From contig NC_092240.1 in NCBI RefSeq assembly GCF_036320965.1, forward strand, positions 57,166,552-57,230,551: a DNA stretch of 64,000 bases, read 5' to 3'. The stretch is from Panulirus ornatus. Its lineage: Eukaryota; Arthropoda; Malacostraca; Decapoda; Palinuridae. A program made the position numbers and the translations under genes. The notes below the pieces were generated by a model. It worked only from the letters and a program-made list of their open reading frames with translations, was not told the DNA's origin and did no database searches. Positions 47,461 to 59,470 of this stretch are shown here, piece by piece (position 1 is the first letter of the stretch; each line of letters begins with the position of its first letter).

Positions 47461-47590
47461 GTTAGTATTCTATAGTGTCACGAGCCATTACCATCAGAAG
47501 CATGGTGAGCACCCTATTATGTCGTGAGCTATTACATGATGAGCTCCCTATACCATCATGAGCCATTACCATCACAAACGAGTTTCAATG
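47461..47590 (+). repeat. Tandem echoes of the exon C 3' end and its splice donor
   Basis: The exon C end GTCACGAGCCATTACCATCA followed by CAAACATGGTTAGTATTCTA recurs downstream: GTCACGAGCCATTACCATCA then GAAGCATGGTGAGCACCCTA at 47477-47515, a degenerate unit at about 47520-47555, and ATGAGCCATTACCATCACAA at 47559-47578. The second unit carries its own donor CATG|GTGAGC at 47505. Using it would run the frame into a TAG at 47473-47475. Confidence 0.8.
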
Positions 47591-47694
47591 TGTTTCTTTT
47601 AGTTCTTAATTCTTTTACCGTGATCTTTCTTACTGCTTTGGTTTAGTAATATACCATAGGATGCCATCCAAATAAATGTTTTTTATCTTTCTAT

Positions 47695-48785
47695 ATACAT
47701 TAGGTTCTGTAGGGTTGAGGGACAAGTCAATTGGGAGGTAAGTTTGAATGGAAAAAAATTGGAGGGAGTGAAGTGTTTTAGATATCTGGGAGTGGATTTA
47801 GCAGCAGATGGAACTATGGAAACGCAAGTGAGTCACAGGGTGGGGGAGGGGGCGAAGGTTCTGGGAGCACTGAAGAATGCGTGGAAGGCAAGAACATTAT
47901 CTCAAAGAGCAAAACTTAGATGTTTCAAGGAATAGTGGTTCCAGCAATGTTATATGGTTGCGAGGCATGGGCTATAGATAGGGTTTTGTGGAGGAGGGTG
48001 GATGTGTTGCAAATGAGATGTTTGAGGACAATATGTGCTGCGAGGTGGTTTGATCAAGTATGTAATGAAAGGGTAAGAGAGATGTATGGTAATAAAAAGA
48101 GCGTGACTGAGAGAGCAAAAGAGGGTGTATTGAAATGGTTTGGTCACGTGGAGAAAATGAGTGTGGAAAGATTGACAAAGAGGGTATATGTGTCAAAGGT
48201 GAAGGGAATGAGGAGAAGTGGGAGACCAAATTGGAGGTGGAAGGATGGAGTGAAAAAGATTTTGAGTGATCGGGGCCTGAACATGCAGGGGAGTGAAAGG
48301 CATGCAAGGAACAGAGTGAATTGGAATGATGTGGTATACCAGGGTCGACGTGCTGTCATTGGATTGAACCAGGGCATATGAAGTGTCTGGGGTAAACCAT
48401 GGAAAGTTTTGTGGGGCTTAGATGTGGAAAGGGAGCTGTGGTTTCGGTGCATTACACATGACAGCTAGAGACTGAGTGTGAACTTATGTGGCCTTTGTTG
48501 TCTTTTCCTAGCACTACCTTGCGTGGACGCAGGGGAAGGGGGGTGCCATTTCATGTGTGGCGGTGAGGTGACGGAAATGGATGAAGGCAGCAAGTATGAA
48601 TATGTACATGTGTATATATGTATATGTCTGTGTATGTATATGTATGTATACGTTGATATGTATAGGTATGTATATGTGCGTGTGTGGGCGTGTATGTATA
48701 TACATGTGTATGTGGATGGGTTGGGCCATTCTTTCAACTGTTTCCTTGCCCTACCTAACTAACACGGGAGACAGCGACAAAGTTA
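47695..48785 (+). mobile_element. RTE-1 copy, 5'-truncated, subtype A
   Basis: Plus strand from the SRVEGQVNWEVSLNGKKLEG block through MLYGCEAWAIDRVLWRRVDV and GRPNWRWKDGVKKILSDRGL, then the long 3' UTR to GGGAGACAGCGACAAAGT at about 48784. One frame shift lies near 47925. It lies about 240 bp downstream of exon C. Confidence 0.88.
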
Positions 48786-48884
48786 GATAATGATAATATT
48801 TCATGTGTTTGTTCTCCTTACCTTTTCTCGGGTTTCAAGATCCTAAAAATTTCTTCAAAGCTAGAGATTCCTCTGTTTTGGGAA

Positions 48885-50098
48885 GTGAGTCAGTTGTTGT
48901 TCGCTGATGATACAGCACTGGTGGCTGATTCATGTGAGAAACTGCAGAAGCTGGTGACTGAGTTTGGTAAAGTGTGTGAGAGAAGAAAGTTGTGAGTAAA
49001 TGTGAATTAGAGCAAGGTTATTAGGTACAGTAGGGTTGAGGGTCAAGTCAATTGGGAGGTAAGTTTGAATGGAGAAAAACTGGAGGAAGTGAAGTGTTTT
49101 AGATATCTGGGAGTGGATCTGGCAGCGGATGGAACCATGGAAGTGGAAGTGAAACATAGGGTGGGGAGGGGGTGAAAATTCTGGGAGCCTTGAAGAATGT
49201 TTGGAAGTTGAGAACATTATCTCGGAAAGCAAGAATGGGTATGTTTGAAGGAATAGTGGTTCCAACAATGTTGTATGGTTGCGAGGCGTGGGCTATAGAT
49301 AGAGTTGTGCGGAGGAGAGTGGATGTGCTGGAAATGAGATGTTTGAGGACAATATGTGGTGTGAGGTGGTTTGATCGAGTAAGTAATGTAAGGGTAAGAG
49401 AGATGTGTGGAAATAAAAAGAGTGTGGTTGAGAGAGCAGAAGAGGGTGTTTTGAAATGGTTTGGTCACATGGAGAGAATGAGTAAGGAAAGATTGACCAA
49501 GAGGATATATGTGTCAGAGGTGGAGGGAACGAGGAGAAGTGGGAGACCAAATTGGAGGTGGAAAGATGGAATGAAAAAGATTTTGAGTGATCGGGGCCTG
49601 AACATGCCAGAGGGTGAAAGGCGTGCAAGGAATAGAGTGAATTGGAACGATGTGGTATACCGGGGTCGATGTGCTGTCATGGGATTGAACCAGGGCATGT
49701 GAAGTGTCTGGGGTGAACCATGGAAAGTTGTGTGGGGCCTGGATGTGGAAAGGTAGCTGTGGTTTCGGTGCATTATTACATGACAGCTAGAGACTGAGTG
49801 TGAACAAATGGGGCCTTTGTTGTCTTTTCCTAGTGCTACCTCGCACACATGAGGGGGAAGGGGGTTGTTATTCCATGTGTGGCGATGGGAATAAATAAAG
49901 GCAGACAGTATGAATTGTGTACATGTGTATATAAGTGTATGTCTGTGTGTGTATATATATGTGTACATTGAGATGTATAGGTATGTATATTTGTGTGTGT
50001 GTATGTGTATGTATATACATATGTATGTGGGTGGGTTGGGCCATTCTTTCGTCTGTTTCCTTGCGCTACCTTGCTAATGCGGGAGACAGCGACAAAAA
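48885..50098 (+). mobile_element. RTE-1 copy, 5'-truncated, subtype A
   Basis: Plus strand from SQLLFADDTALVADSCEKLQ (catalytic FADD present) to the long 3' UTR, ending GGGAGACAGCGACAAA and an A-run at 50095-50103. The C-terminal frame 49172-49702 is open. Stops lie near 48994 and 49008 and a frame shift near 49165. It sits in tandem with the preceding copy, separated by about 100 bp. Confidence 0.9.
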
Positions 50099-51189
50099 AA
50101 AAATGATATTTTCAAATTCCTTTATATTTTTCCCACATTTTTTTTGTCATGAAATATTGAAAATGTCAATGATATCTAAAAGTAATCATTTAGAAAAAAT
50201 ATTTAGGCAATTTCATTGACAGTCATGTGCTTGTAAAAACATGTTTTAAGATTTTTTTTCTTTATATTTAGATACATTATATTGTTCTGCTTTGTTCTTT
50301 AATTTGTAGGCAGTGCTTTTAACATTGTATTCTTGCTACACATGCATTGATGTAAAAAACTATTATGATGCTTTAGGTGTAGAGTTTGTTATTAACATTT
50401 GGATTGTCTGTTGTTTCCATCTGCTTAACAGCTATACCATATATTAATGAATGAAATCTGCATATAAGCATTTACACTCATTTTGCCCTGAAAATGAATT
50501 TTCAAATGTGCATTTGATTATAAGCAAATAGATAATTAAATCACTTTTGTCCACTCAAGAATTTTCTGGACTGGCCATGACTCTGGTTCACTGCTTGACC
50601 CTAGTGCTACACATCAGTCTCTTGTTTTATGTGGAGAGCGCACTCAGAGCCTGAAAAGTGTTCACGTATTCTAATTATTTAATTCTATCCTTTCACATCC
50701 ATTATATCATGCAAAGAAAAAGACAGTGTAGGTGGTAGAAAAGAGAAGAAAACATGCAAAGTAATGACATTGGGTGGCTGGACTTGAGATATTTTCTTTG
50801 CATTACAACTTGAGCAATTTTACCAGCATCTTATGTACTTTGCACTATGGTTTCATATTTATGTTATTGTGCTTTTGTATTATGATTAAGATAACCACAA
50901 TGGTACCATGGAGATTGAATTCAAAGAAACCCCACAGGAAACAGAAAGACACAGATTCCAAGCTTTCATCTATTTCTCTAGACATCTTCATGGCAACTGA
51001 TTTAGCAATTTTGTATTTTTTTCATGGCATTCATGTATGAAAATCTTTCATTTTATTATTTAAAATGTTTTTCATATTTTTTTCTGCCTATTTGCTTTTC
51101 ATGCTTAGGCAGGGTTGCATTAAGAACAAATGGACATTAAACATTTTACACACATCCAGTTCTTGACTTTAATGTTTTATAACCTAAAC
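50099..51189 (+). other. RIC1 intron, no recognised element
   Basis: AT-rich sequence with nothing I can name. Confidence 0.5.
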
Positions 51190-51890
51190 TAGAGCTTTCC
51201 ATCTGCAACACCTAAGTCAGAGCCTCCCATCTGCAACTAAGCCCCACAGAATTCTCCATTGTTTACCTTGGCCTTTTCATATTCTCTGCTTCAGTCTATT
51301 GACAGCATGCTGTCTTCCAATTGCCATATCAGTCTCGTTCATATTGTCTTCTGCACACCTCTCACCATCCATAATATACAGTCCCCTGCACTCAAAAGCC
51401 TCCTTCACTCTATTCATCCATCCCCTCTCTGCCTTGCTACCTTCAATTCTGACACATTTATCCTTTAAATCAGTTTTTTTTGGTCATTCTTTCCATATGC
51501 CTGAGCTAAAGCCTTAAAGCACTTTTTGGTCAACTCATTTAGTCAGAGTGCATTTGTTACCTCACTTCTCTATTGTACTGTCATTCCTTATATGATCATC
51601 CTCCTTAATGCCATATCATCATCAAGACTTTCATTTCCTATACATCCACCCTCTTTCTTTTCATTCAAGATCCAAGACTCTTCTATACTGTATGATTGAG
51701 ACTACTGTACCTTTAGACATGCTAGTCTGGTGGTGTTGACATTGACCTCTTTTGCTTGTTTCATAATACATCCAGGATTTTTGCTTCCCTCTCCCACACC
51801 ATAACTCGCTTCAGCATCTTTGGTTCCATTCATCCACTGTCAGGTATCTAAAACATTCTGCTTCTTGTAGGATTATAGCTGCTGCAATAT
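51190..51890 (-). mobile_element. Ancient RTE-like 3' fragment
   Basis: The layout follows the RTE-1 minus-strand pattern (AATTCTCCATTGTTTACCTT near 51250; GACAGCATGCTGTCTTCCAA near 51300; CACTGTCAGGTATCTAAAAC near 51834) but with heavy divergence. It may be an old RTE-1 copy or a related third family. Confidence 0.55.
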
Positions 51891-52130
51891 TGATAGCTTA
51901 GTTGAAACATACTTCTCTGAGAAAGTGATATATTATCTGCTGAATCCCAGTATCAACAGTGGCCATGGTGTGAAGGTCTGTGAGTGATTGAAATGTAATT
52001 TTTGAGGTTGTGAAAAGAAAGTAAAAGATGATAAGGAATTCTAGAAAGAAGGTGAGTGTAGAGTTCAGTTTGAAATTAAATTCAGTTTTGATAAAGTGTA
52101 ACGGACTTCTATAAATGATTTTGTTCACAG

Positions 52131-52385
52131 GAATGGGGTGCAGAGGGTTATGAGGTATGGTGTGTACAGCAGCATGAACAAATGAAAGAGCAACAGATTC
52201 ACAGAGAAGAGGAACACTGGAAGGATCATAGAGAGTCAAAGGAGTGTTTAAGAAGTGAAGCATCAGGAAAAGTTATACCTGATGATAATACTACAGTGGA
52301 AGAGTCTTCTTTCATGGTGAAGGACAGTACCTGTGTCCTGCAGTTCTCTTTTATAAAGAGTGCTCTTACGGTCAATCCATGTATG
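52131..52385 (+). CDS. RIC1: RIC1 internal exon D (partial CDS)
   Basis: This 255-bp exon is in phase 0 at both ends, with acceptor TTGTTCACAG and donor ATG|GTAGGT. It opens with EWGAEGYEVWCVQQHEQMKE and closes with CVLQFSFIKSALTVNPCM; both ends match conserved RIC1 blocks (W-G-x-E-G-Y and F-x-K-S-x-L-T-V-N-P-C). Between them lie about 55 residues rich in Glu, His, Lys and Ser (QQIHREEEHWKDHRESKECL and on). As I recall it, the vertebrate loop here is shorter, so this may be a lineage-specific expansion. The next exon is not in the window. Confidence 0.94.
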
Positions 52386-53360
52386 GTAGGTAAAATATAT
52401 TGTAAAGTATAATTGCTGTACACTTTCATTGTACATCCGATTTTGAATTCCTACAAAAAATGTTTTTTATGTTCTGAACTGGATAAAGGAATGAATTTTA
52501 GTTGTATACATATCTCTGTTTTTAGCTGTTGTTTGGCTTTTGCTAGAAAATACCTTTTAAAAAGCTTAGGCCATTACATGCAGGTACAGGTTTACTCCTC
52601 TAGTTTTGGAAGTGCAATCTATTCTTCCATTTCAGTTTTATTGGATCTCATATTACCTTCTCTGAAGAAGGTGCCTCATGCAGATTGCTTTGAGTCCTCC
52701 ATATAAGCTACCCTCTTACATAGTTCATCTTTTTCTTTGCATATGTCTCATTTTTGTTGTCCCTTTACTTACTATAACTTTTTCCTATGTCTGTTTGTCT
52801 CCCACTCAAGGCTACCTGAGCTGTATTTTATTTACCTACTCGTATTTCCTTTTTTATTTGTGCTGTAAAGTTTCTGTCTTATGTATAGTAGCTAGATGTT
52901 TAAGCACATTGAATCTTTAAAAAAGGCTAGCAATTAGATAAGACAGACCACTGAAATAGGTAAAAATAGGCAACATAATAGAAAATAGGCAATAATTACT
53001 TTGCCTCCGAAAATTATTACATATAATAGTGCAACACTATTAGTGATGTAAATGATTATTAACCATTCAGTTTGTTGCAAAAAAGCTAATTTTTGTTAAG
53101 ACTTTGCTACTCTTTAGATAGAAAATAGGCAAAAAAAGTTGGATTTACAGGTTGCACTACAGCAAAACAGTTTTGTTACCAGCTTGTCATATTATCCCAT
53201 CTGAACATACAGAAAATAAAGGAAACAAAAGGCAGTTTTTTGCACATTGAAAAACAGAAATTCTCAGAACAGGAACTGCATTTCCTTTAAAAAAAAAGTG
53301 ACCAAAACAAGAGTACATTTATTGGTTTAAGAACATAATTTCTTTATCAGCTTTTCACAG

Positions 53361-53363
<3 letters not shown>
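52386..53363 (+). other. RIC1 intron, no recognised element
   Basis: I see no further RIC1 exon and no named element. A-rich stretches with AAAATAGGCAA-type words occur near 52955-53125. Confidence 0.55.

Positions 53364-53430
<67 letters not shown>
53364..53430 (+). repeat. (CA)n microsatellite
   Basis: About 33 uninterrupted AC units. Confidence 0.97.
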
Positions 53431-54924
53431 GGGGTAGAATATGTAGAAAATATTACACTTCTGAGAACATAAACTGTATTCTCCTTCCAATGAAAATTGA
53501 GATTGCTGATCAGAAGCTTTTGTATGTTAAGTAAGAAGACATGAACTCTTTATTCTTGTTTTGCCAGCAGTGACAGCTTGATGTTTAGAAGTCTCAAAAT
53601 ATTGGAAAACAAAGAACTTCGTACAGTTCACTGATTTTTTGCACATTTTTGCAATATGATACTGTCCCATCTGTAGAAAACACCTTGCTACCAGACTCTT
53701 TTGATTTTATTTTTATGTTTTAAAGAAGCTCTAAATTTAAGCTTTGTAAGTGAAATGTGTCCAGCAGTGTTTGAACTCTTACTTTAAGCATTGTAAGTGA
53801 AATGTGTCCAGCAGTGTTTGAAAGAGAACTGACTGATTCAGAGAGTAGGATTCAGGCCATGGAAGATGGAGCACTGTGCTGGGATGTATTGAGACTTAAT
53901 GTACCAGTCATACTCACATGTCCAGTACCCATCAGAAGGTGCAATAGGAGATGTGCAATTTTAACGTTAACTAATCAACTTTTGTGGAAAGGAGCTGAAT
54001 ATTTTGTTTTCTATATGGACAGCCAAATTGCAATTCAAAAGCACATCAGATTTTCTGTTTTTGAAGAGTTATGTGAAAATCAATGAAAAGAGACAAAACA
54101 GGCATAGTAAAGCATAATAGGTATTATGGCATTATTATTCCTGAACATCCGGGCTCTACCTATGTGTTTGATTTATTATTTTGTGTAGCCTTTGTCACAG
54201 CCCAGTCATCATTTTTGTGGATTCTTCTAGTGATACATTCTCTCTTTTCTTAGAATATTAGACAACTGTTTAGCAAAGAAATGTAGTTCATGTAATTAGA
54301 TGTGTAGCATGTAGATTGGAAATGCTTAACTAAATCAGAATTTGGAATTTTGATGGAAGCAGCAGCTTTTTGTGGCCATGTGATTTGTATATGCAGAAGG
54401 TAGCAAAACGCTGAATAATCTTGTGGACAAATATAGATGAAGATGAAAGCAGTGATGCTGTTGCTACATTTTAAGGATTGCGAGAGTGAGATGGTGAATG
54501 CAATGATGCTGAAGACAGCCAAGGAATTTATAATGATATGAAAGGGGGCAGGTCAAAAATGTAGAACAGAAAGAGGGAAAATAGATGAATAGAATGATTA
54601 GGCAGAAAATGGAGAACAAGAAACTAAAAGGAGATGGTGATTGAGATGAGGTAGTGTCAAAGGAACCTCCAAATGAAGAGGAATAAAGAGTCTTTCTTCC
54701 TTAGAGGTAAATTTAGATTTAACGATTAGTGTAGAAATGGCCATTCACCTCTGTGCAGAGATATGTATTAGTTTGAAAGTACACTAGAGGATCTGACAAA
54801 GAACAGTATTGAAATTTGAAACACCCAAGAGTTTGGTATCATTATGACATACCATGGGAGAATAAATACAGTCATATATCCTTGAGCTTCAAGGAAAAGT
54901 GAAGCAGTTATTATAGATTTATCA
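53431..54924 (+). other. RIC1 intron, no recognised element
   Basis: The only structure seen is a 40-bp near-perfect direct repeat (TTTAAGCTTTGTAAGTGAAA onward) at 53736-53775 and 53783-53822. An open frame at 53802-54086 starts inside the second copy and has no recognisable motif. Confidence 0.5.
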
Positions 54925-55641
54925 AGTGGCATGAGAAGCGTGGGAGGTGGGCAGATTAGAAAGGGTAGTGAGTGGTGGGATGAAGAAGTAAGATTGTTAG
55001 TGAAAGAGAAGAGAGAAGCATTTGGAAGATTTTTGCAGGGAAATAATGCAAATTAGTGGGAGATGTATAAAAGAAAGAGGCAGGACGTCAAGAGAAAGGT
55101 GCAAGAGGTGAAAAAGAGGGCAAATGAGAGTTGGGGTGAGGAGTATCATTAAATTTTAGGGAGAATAAAAAGATGTTTTGGAAGGAGGTAAATAAAGTGC
55201 GTAGGACAAGGGAACAAATGGGAACTTCATTGAAGTGGGCTGATGGGGAGGTGATAACAAATGGTAGTGATGTGAGAAGGAGATGGAGTGAGTATTTTGA
55301 AGGTTTGTTGAATGTGTTTGATGATAGAGTGGCAGCTATAGGGCGTTTTGGTCAAGGTGGTGTGCAAAGTGAGAGGGTTAGGGAAAATGATTTGGTAAAC
55401 AGAGAAGAGGTAGTAAAAGCTTTGCGGAAGATGAAAGCCAGCAAGGCAGTGGGTTTGGATGGTATTGCAGTGGAACTTATTAAAAAAGAGGGTGACTGTA
55501 TTGTTGACTGGTTGGTAAGGTTGTTTATATATGTATGTTTCATGGTGAGGTGCCTGAGGATTGGCGGAATGCTTGCATAGTGCCATTGTACAAAGGCAAA
55601 GGGGACAAAGGTGAGTGCTCAAATTACAGAGGTATAAGTTT
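54925..55641 (+). mobile_element. RTE-1 copy (left part), split by a subtype B insertion
   Basis: Plus strand, 5'-truncated at GMRSVGGGQIRKGSEWWDEE. It continues through NKVRRTREQMGTSLKWADGE, RRRWSEYFEGLLNVFDDRVA and GLDGIAVELIKKEGDCIVDW to the Y-R-G-I-S block. It breaks at GGTATAAGTTT (55631-55641) and resumes at 56715. Stops lie near 55054 and a frame shift near 55540. Confidence 0.85.
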
Positions 55642-56714
55642 ATGGATGGGGTTGTTAGGGAGGTGAATGCAAGAGTTTTGGAAAGAGGGGCAAGTATGAA
55701 GTCTGTTGGGGATGAGAGAGCTTGGGAAGTGAGTCAGTTGTTGTTCGCTGATGATACAGCACTGGTGGCTGATTCATGTGAGAAACTGCAGAAGCTGGTG
55801 ACTGAGTTTGGTAAAGTGTGTGAAAGAAGAAAGTTAAGAGTAAATGTGAATAAGAGCAAGGTAATTAGGTACAGTAGGGTTGAGGGTCAAGTCAACTGGG
55901 AGGTAAGTTTGAATGGAGAAAAACTGGAGGAAGTAAAGTGTTTTAGATATCTGGGAGTGGATCTGGCAGCGGATGGAACCATGGAAGCGGAAGTGAATCA
56001 TAGGGTGGGGGAGGGGGCGAAAATCCTGGGAGCCTTGAAGAATGTGTGGAAGTCGAGAACATTATCTCGGAAAGCAAAAATGGGTATGTTTGAAGGAATA
56101 GTGGTTCCAACAATGTTGTATGGTTGCGAGGCGTGGGCTATGGATAGAGTTGTGCGCAGGAGGATGTATGTGTTGGAAATGAGATGTTTGAGGACAATGT
56201 ATGGTGGAGGTGGTTTGATCGAGTAAGTAACGTAAGGGTAAGAGAGATGTGTGGAAATAAAAAGAGCGTGGTTGAGAGAGCAGAAGAGGGTGTTTTGAAA
56301 TGGTTTGGTCACATGGTGAGAATGAGTGAGGAAAGATTGACCAAGAGGATATATGTGTCAGAGGTGGAGGGAACGAGGAGAAGTGGGAGACCAAATTGGA
56401 GGTGGAAAGATAGAGTGAAAAAGATTGGGGCCTGAACATGCAGGAGGGTGAAAGGAGGGCAAGGAATAGAGTGAATTGGATCGATGTGGTATACCAGGGT
56501 TGACGTGCTGTCAGTGGATTGAATCAGGGCATGTGAAGCGTCTGAGGTAAACCATGGAAAGCTGGGTAGGTATGTATATTTGCGTGTGTGGACGTATGTA
56601 TATACATGTGTATGGGGTAGGGTTGGGCCATTTCTTTCGTCTGTTTCCTTGCGCTACCTCTCAAACGCGGGAGACAGCGACAAAGCAAAATAAAATAAAA
56701 TAAATATAAATGAT
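55642..56714 (+). mobile_element. RTE-1 copy, 5'-truncated, subtype B, nested in a subtype A copy
   Basis: Starts at the FMDGVVREVNARVLERGASM block, with KSVGDERAW and LLFADDTALVADSC. It ends in the short 3' UTR and an AAATAAAATAAAATAAAT tail at 56687-56706. Frame breaks: near 56205 and a small deletion in the ILCDRG region (reads KKIGA). The junctions share GTTT, and the expected TSD (TATAAGTTT) is imperfect on the right side (TGATGTTT). Confidence 0.85.
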
Positions 56715-58437
56715 GTTTGTTGAGTATTCTTGGTAAAGTATATGGGAGGGTACTGATTGAGAGGGTGAAGGCATGTACAGAGCATCAGATTGGGGAAGAG
56801 CAGTGTGGTTTCAGAAGTGGTAGAGGATGTGTGGATCAGGTGTTTGCTTTGAAGAATGTATGTGAGAAATACTTAGAAAAGCAATTGGATTTGTATGTAG
56901 CATTTATGGATCTGGAGAAGGCATATGATAAGAGTTGATAGAGATGCTCTGTGGAAGTTATTAAGAATATATGGTGTGGGAGGCAAGTTGTTAGAAGCAG
57001 TGAAATGTTTTTATCGAGGATGTAAGGCATGTGTACGTGTAGGAAGAGAGGAAAGTGATTCGTTCTCAGTGAATGTAGGTTTGCGGCAGGGGTGTGTGAT
57101 GTCTCCATGATTGTTTAATTTGTTTATGGATGGGGTTGTTAGGGAGGTGAATGCAAGAGTTTTGGAAAGAAGGGCAAGTATGCAGTCTGTTGTGGATGAG
57201 AGAGCTTGGGAAGTGAGTCAGTTGTTGTTCGCTGATGATACAGCGCTGGTGGCTGATTCATGTGAGAAACTGCAGAAGCTGGTGACTGAGTTTGGTAAAG
57301 TGTGTGAAAGAAGAAAGTTGAGAGTAAATGTGAATAAGAGCAAGGTTATTAGGTACAGTAGGGTTGAGGGTCATGTCAATTGGGAGGTAAGTTTGAATGG
57401 AGAAAAACTGGAGGAAGTAAAGTGTTTTAGATATCTGGGAGTGGATTTGGTAGCGGATGGAACCATGGAAGCGGAAGTGAATCATAGGGTGGGGGAGGGA
57501 GCGAAAATTCTGGGAGCCTTGAAGAATGTGTAGAAGTCGAGAACATTATCTCGGAAAGCAAAAATGGGTATGTTTGAAGGAATAGTGGTTCCAACAATGT
57601 TGTATGGTTGCGAGGCATGGGCTATGGATAGAGTTGTGCGCAGGAGGGTGGATGTGCTGGAAATGAGATGTTTGAGGACAATATGTGGTGTGAGGTGGTT
57701 TGATCGAATAAGTAATGTAAGGGTAAGAGAGATGTGTAGTAATAAGAAGAGTGTGGTTGAGAGAGCAGAAGAGGGTGTTTTGAAATGGTTTGGTCACATG
57801 GAGAGAATAAGTGAGAAAAGATTGACCAAGAGGATATATGTGTCAGAAGTGGAGGGAACGAGGAGAAGTGGGAGACCAAATTGGAGGTGGAAAGATGGAG
57901 TGAAGAAGATTTTGAGTGATCGGGGCTTGAACATGCAGGAGAGTGAAAGGCGTGCAAGGAATAGAGTGAAATGGAACGATGTGGTATATCGGGGTCAACG
58001 TGCTGTCAGTGGATTGAACCAGGGCATGTGAAGCGTCTGGGGTAAACCATGGAAAGTTGTGTTGGGCCTGGATGTGGAAAGGTAGCTGTGGTTTCGGTTC
58101 ATTATTACATGACAGCTAGAGACTGAGTGTGAACGAATGGGGCCTTTGTTGTCTTTTCCTAACGCTACCTCGCACACATAAGGGGGGGAATGTTATTTCA
58201 TGTGTGGGAGGGTGGCGATTGAAATGAATAAAGGCAGACAGTATGAATTACGTACATGTGTATATATGTATATGTCTGTGTGTGTATATGTATGTATATG
58301 TTGATATGTATAGGTATGTATATTTGCATGTGTGGACATGTATGTGTATACATGTGTATGTGGGTGGGTTTGGCCATTCTTTCGTCTGTTTCCTTGCTCT
58401 ACCTCGCTAACGTGGGAGACAGCGACAAGGCAAAATA
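56715..58437 (+). mobile_element. RTE-1 copy (right part), subtype A
   Basis: Continues 54925-55641 from LLSILGKVYGRVLIERVKAC through CGFRSGRGCVDQVFALKNVC, VGLRQGCVMSP, LLFADDTALVADSC and ILSDRGLNMQESERRARN, to the long 3' UTR ending GGGAGACAGCGACAAGG and an AAATAAATAAAAA tail. QSVVDE marks subtype A. Breaks: a one-base insertion near 56932, TGA at 57108, TAG at 57532. Confidence 0.9.
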
Positions 58438-58869
58438 AATAAAAAAGTACATTATGCAAATACATAAACTGAAATGACAAGAATGAAAAATCAAGAAACA
58501 TAATGAATTAGAGTAAGTGGAAATGCACAAAACAAAACTTGTCAATATCTTAGCAGAGCTGTAGGAAGCATAAAACAGAGCCATGAGTAAGTGAAAGGTA
58601 TAGTGTAAGACATGAAGCTAGGTGTAACGGAAAGATGGACAGTGAAAGAAACTATTCCACAAACTCAATAACCCAGCTGGAATTAGTTATGGTAATGATA
58701 ATTTAAGACCATTTTTTAAAAGATAAAATTGTTTGAATGTGGCAAAATGTGAGTAATTGATCAAGTAAATCCAAAAGGATGCATAGTTTCAAGAATGTAA
58801 ATACTGAAAGATCATTAAAAAATAGACAAGACAGAAAGGAAGAAACTGCAACAAGCAAGCTATAATATC
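58438..58869 (+). other. RIC1 intron, no recognised element
   Basis: AT-rich; nothing I can name. Confidence 0.5.
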
Positions 58870-59470
58870 TATCTATTTGTCTTTATCTCTGATGCCTGTT
58901 CCAACTGGAACTCCTTCAAAGGGGTGGCCATGACAATAGTCTTAGCCTTTAGTGTCTCTCTTAAGAGGACACTGGCAGAGGGCAACTCTAGTGCAGTGTT
59001 TGCAGAGGCTCCTACCTAATGTTCCCACTGACTACTACTACTTGTGTCTACCTAATGCTCCTGCCTACTACTACTTCTTCCTAATGTTTCTACCTAATGC
59101 TCCTGCTTAGATGTTACTACCTACTTCTGCTATCTCCTGCTCCTACCATTATGCCAAAAGGCAGGGTTAGTGTTTAGTGCTCACTGCAGGAAAATCTAGA
59201 GTTGTGAAGAGCTAAGTGTGTGAGTTAAGTGTTGTCAGGTGTTATTTTTAACAAGGAGAGATTGTCTGTTTGTAGACAGAAAGCTAGTTGTGCACATGTG
59301 GGTGAGGCAGAAAGGAAAGACTGCTACCTGGGTCAGAGAAGTGCATCTTGGCAACCACTGAAGTGCTCGCTCACTATGCAGCTGTCACTAACCCTCTTGA
59401 TACCCAGGCGGATAGTACTGGTGACATACCTCCATGGTCGCTGGCTGCTTACCTACTACTATTTGAATGT
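58870..59470 (-). mobile_element. Repeat carrying an RTE-2 3' end
   Basis: Its minus-strand 3' end (58870-58935) encodes GHPFEGVPVGTGIRDKD and a GATA-type tail, matching the RTE-2 terminus at 12045-12110. Upstream the sequence does not follow RTE-2 coding: it has CTACCTAATG-CTCCTGC repeats (59008-59155) and a unique part. It may be a non-autonomous element using the RTE-2 tail, or a chimeric insertion. The 5' end is uncertain. Confidence 0.55.

Noticed and set aside
53802..54086. 94-codon open frame, plus strand
   Set aside because: No recognisable motif; it starts inside a 40-bp direct repeat and does not resemble the next part of RIC1.
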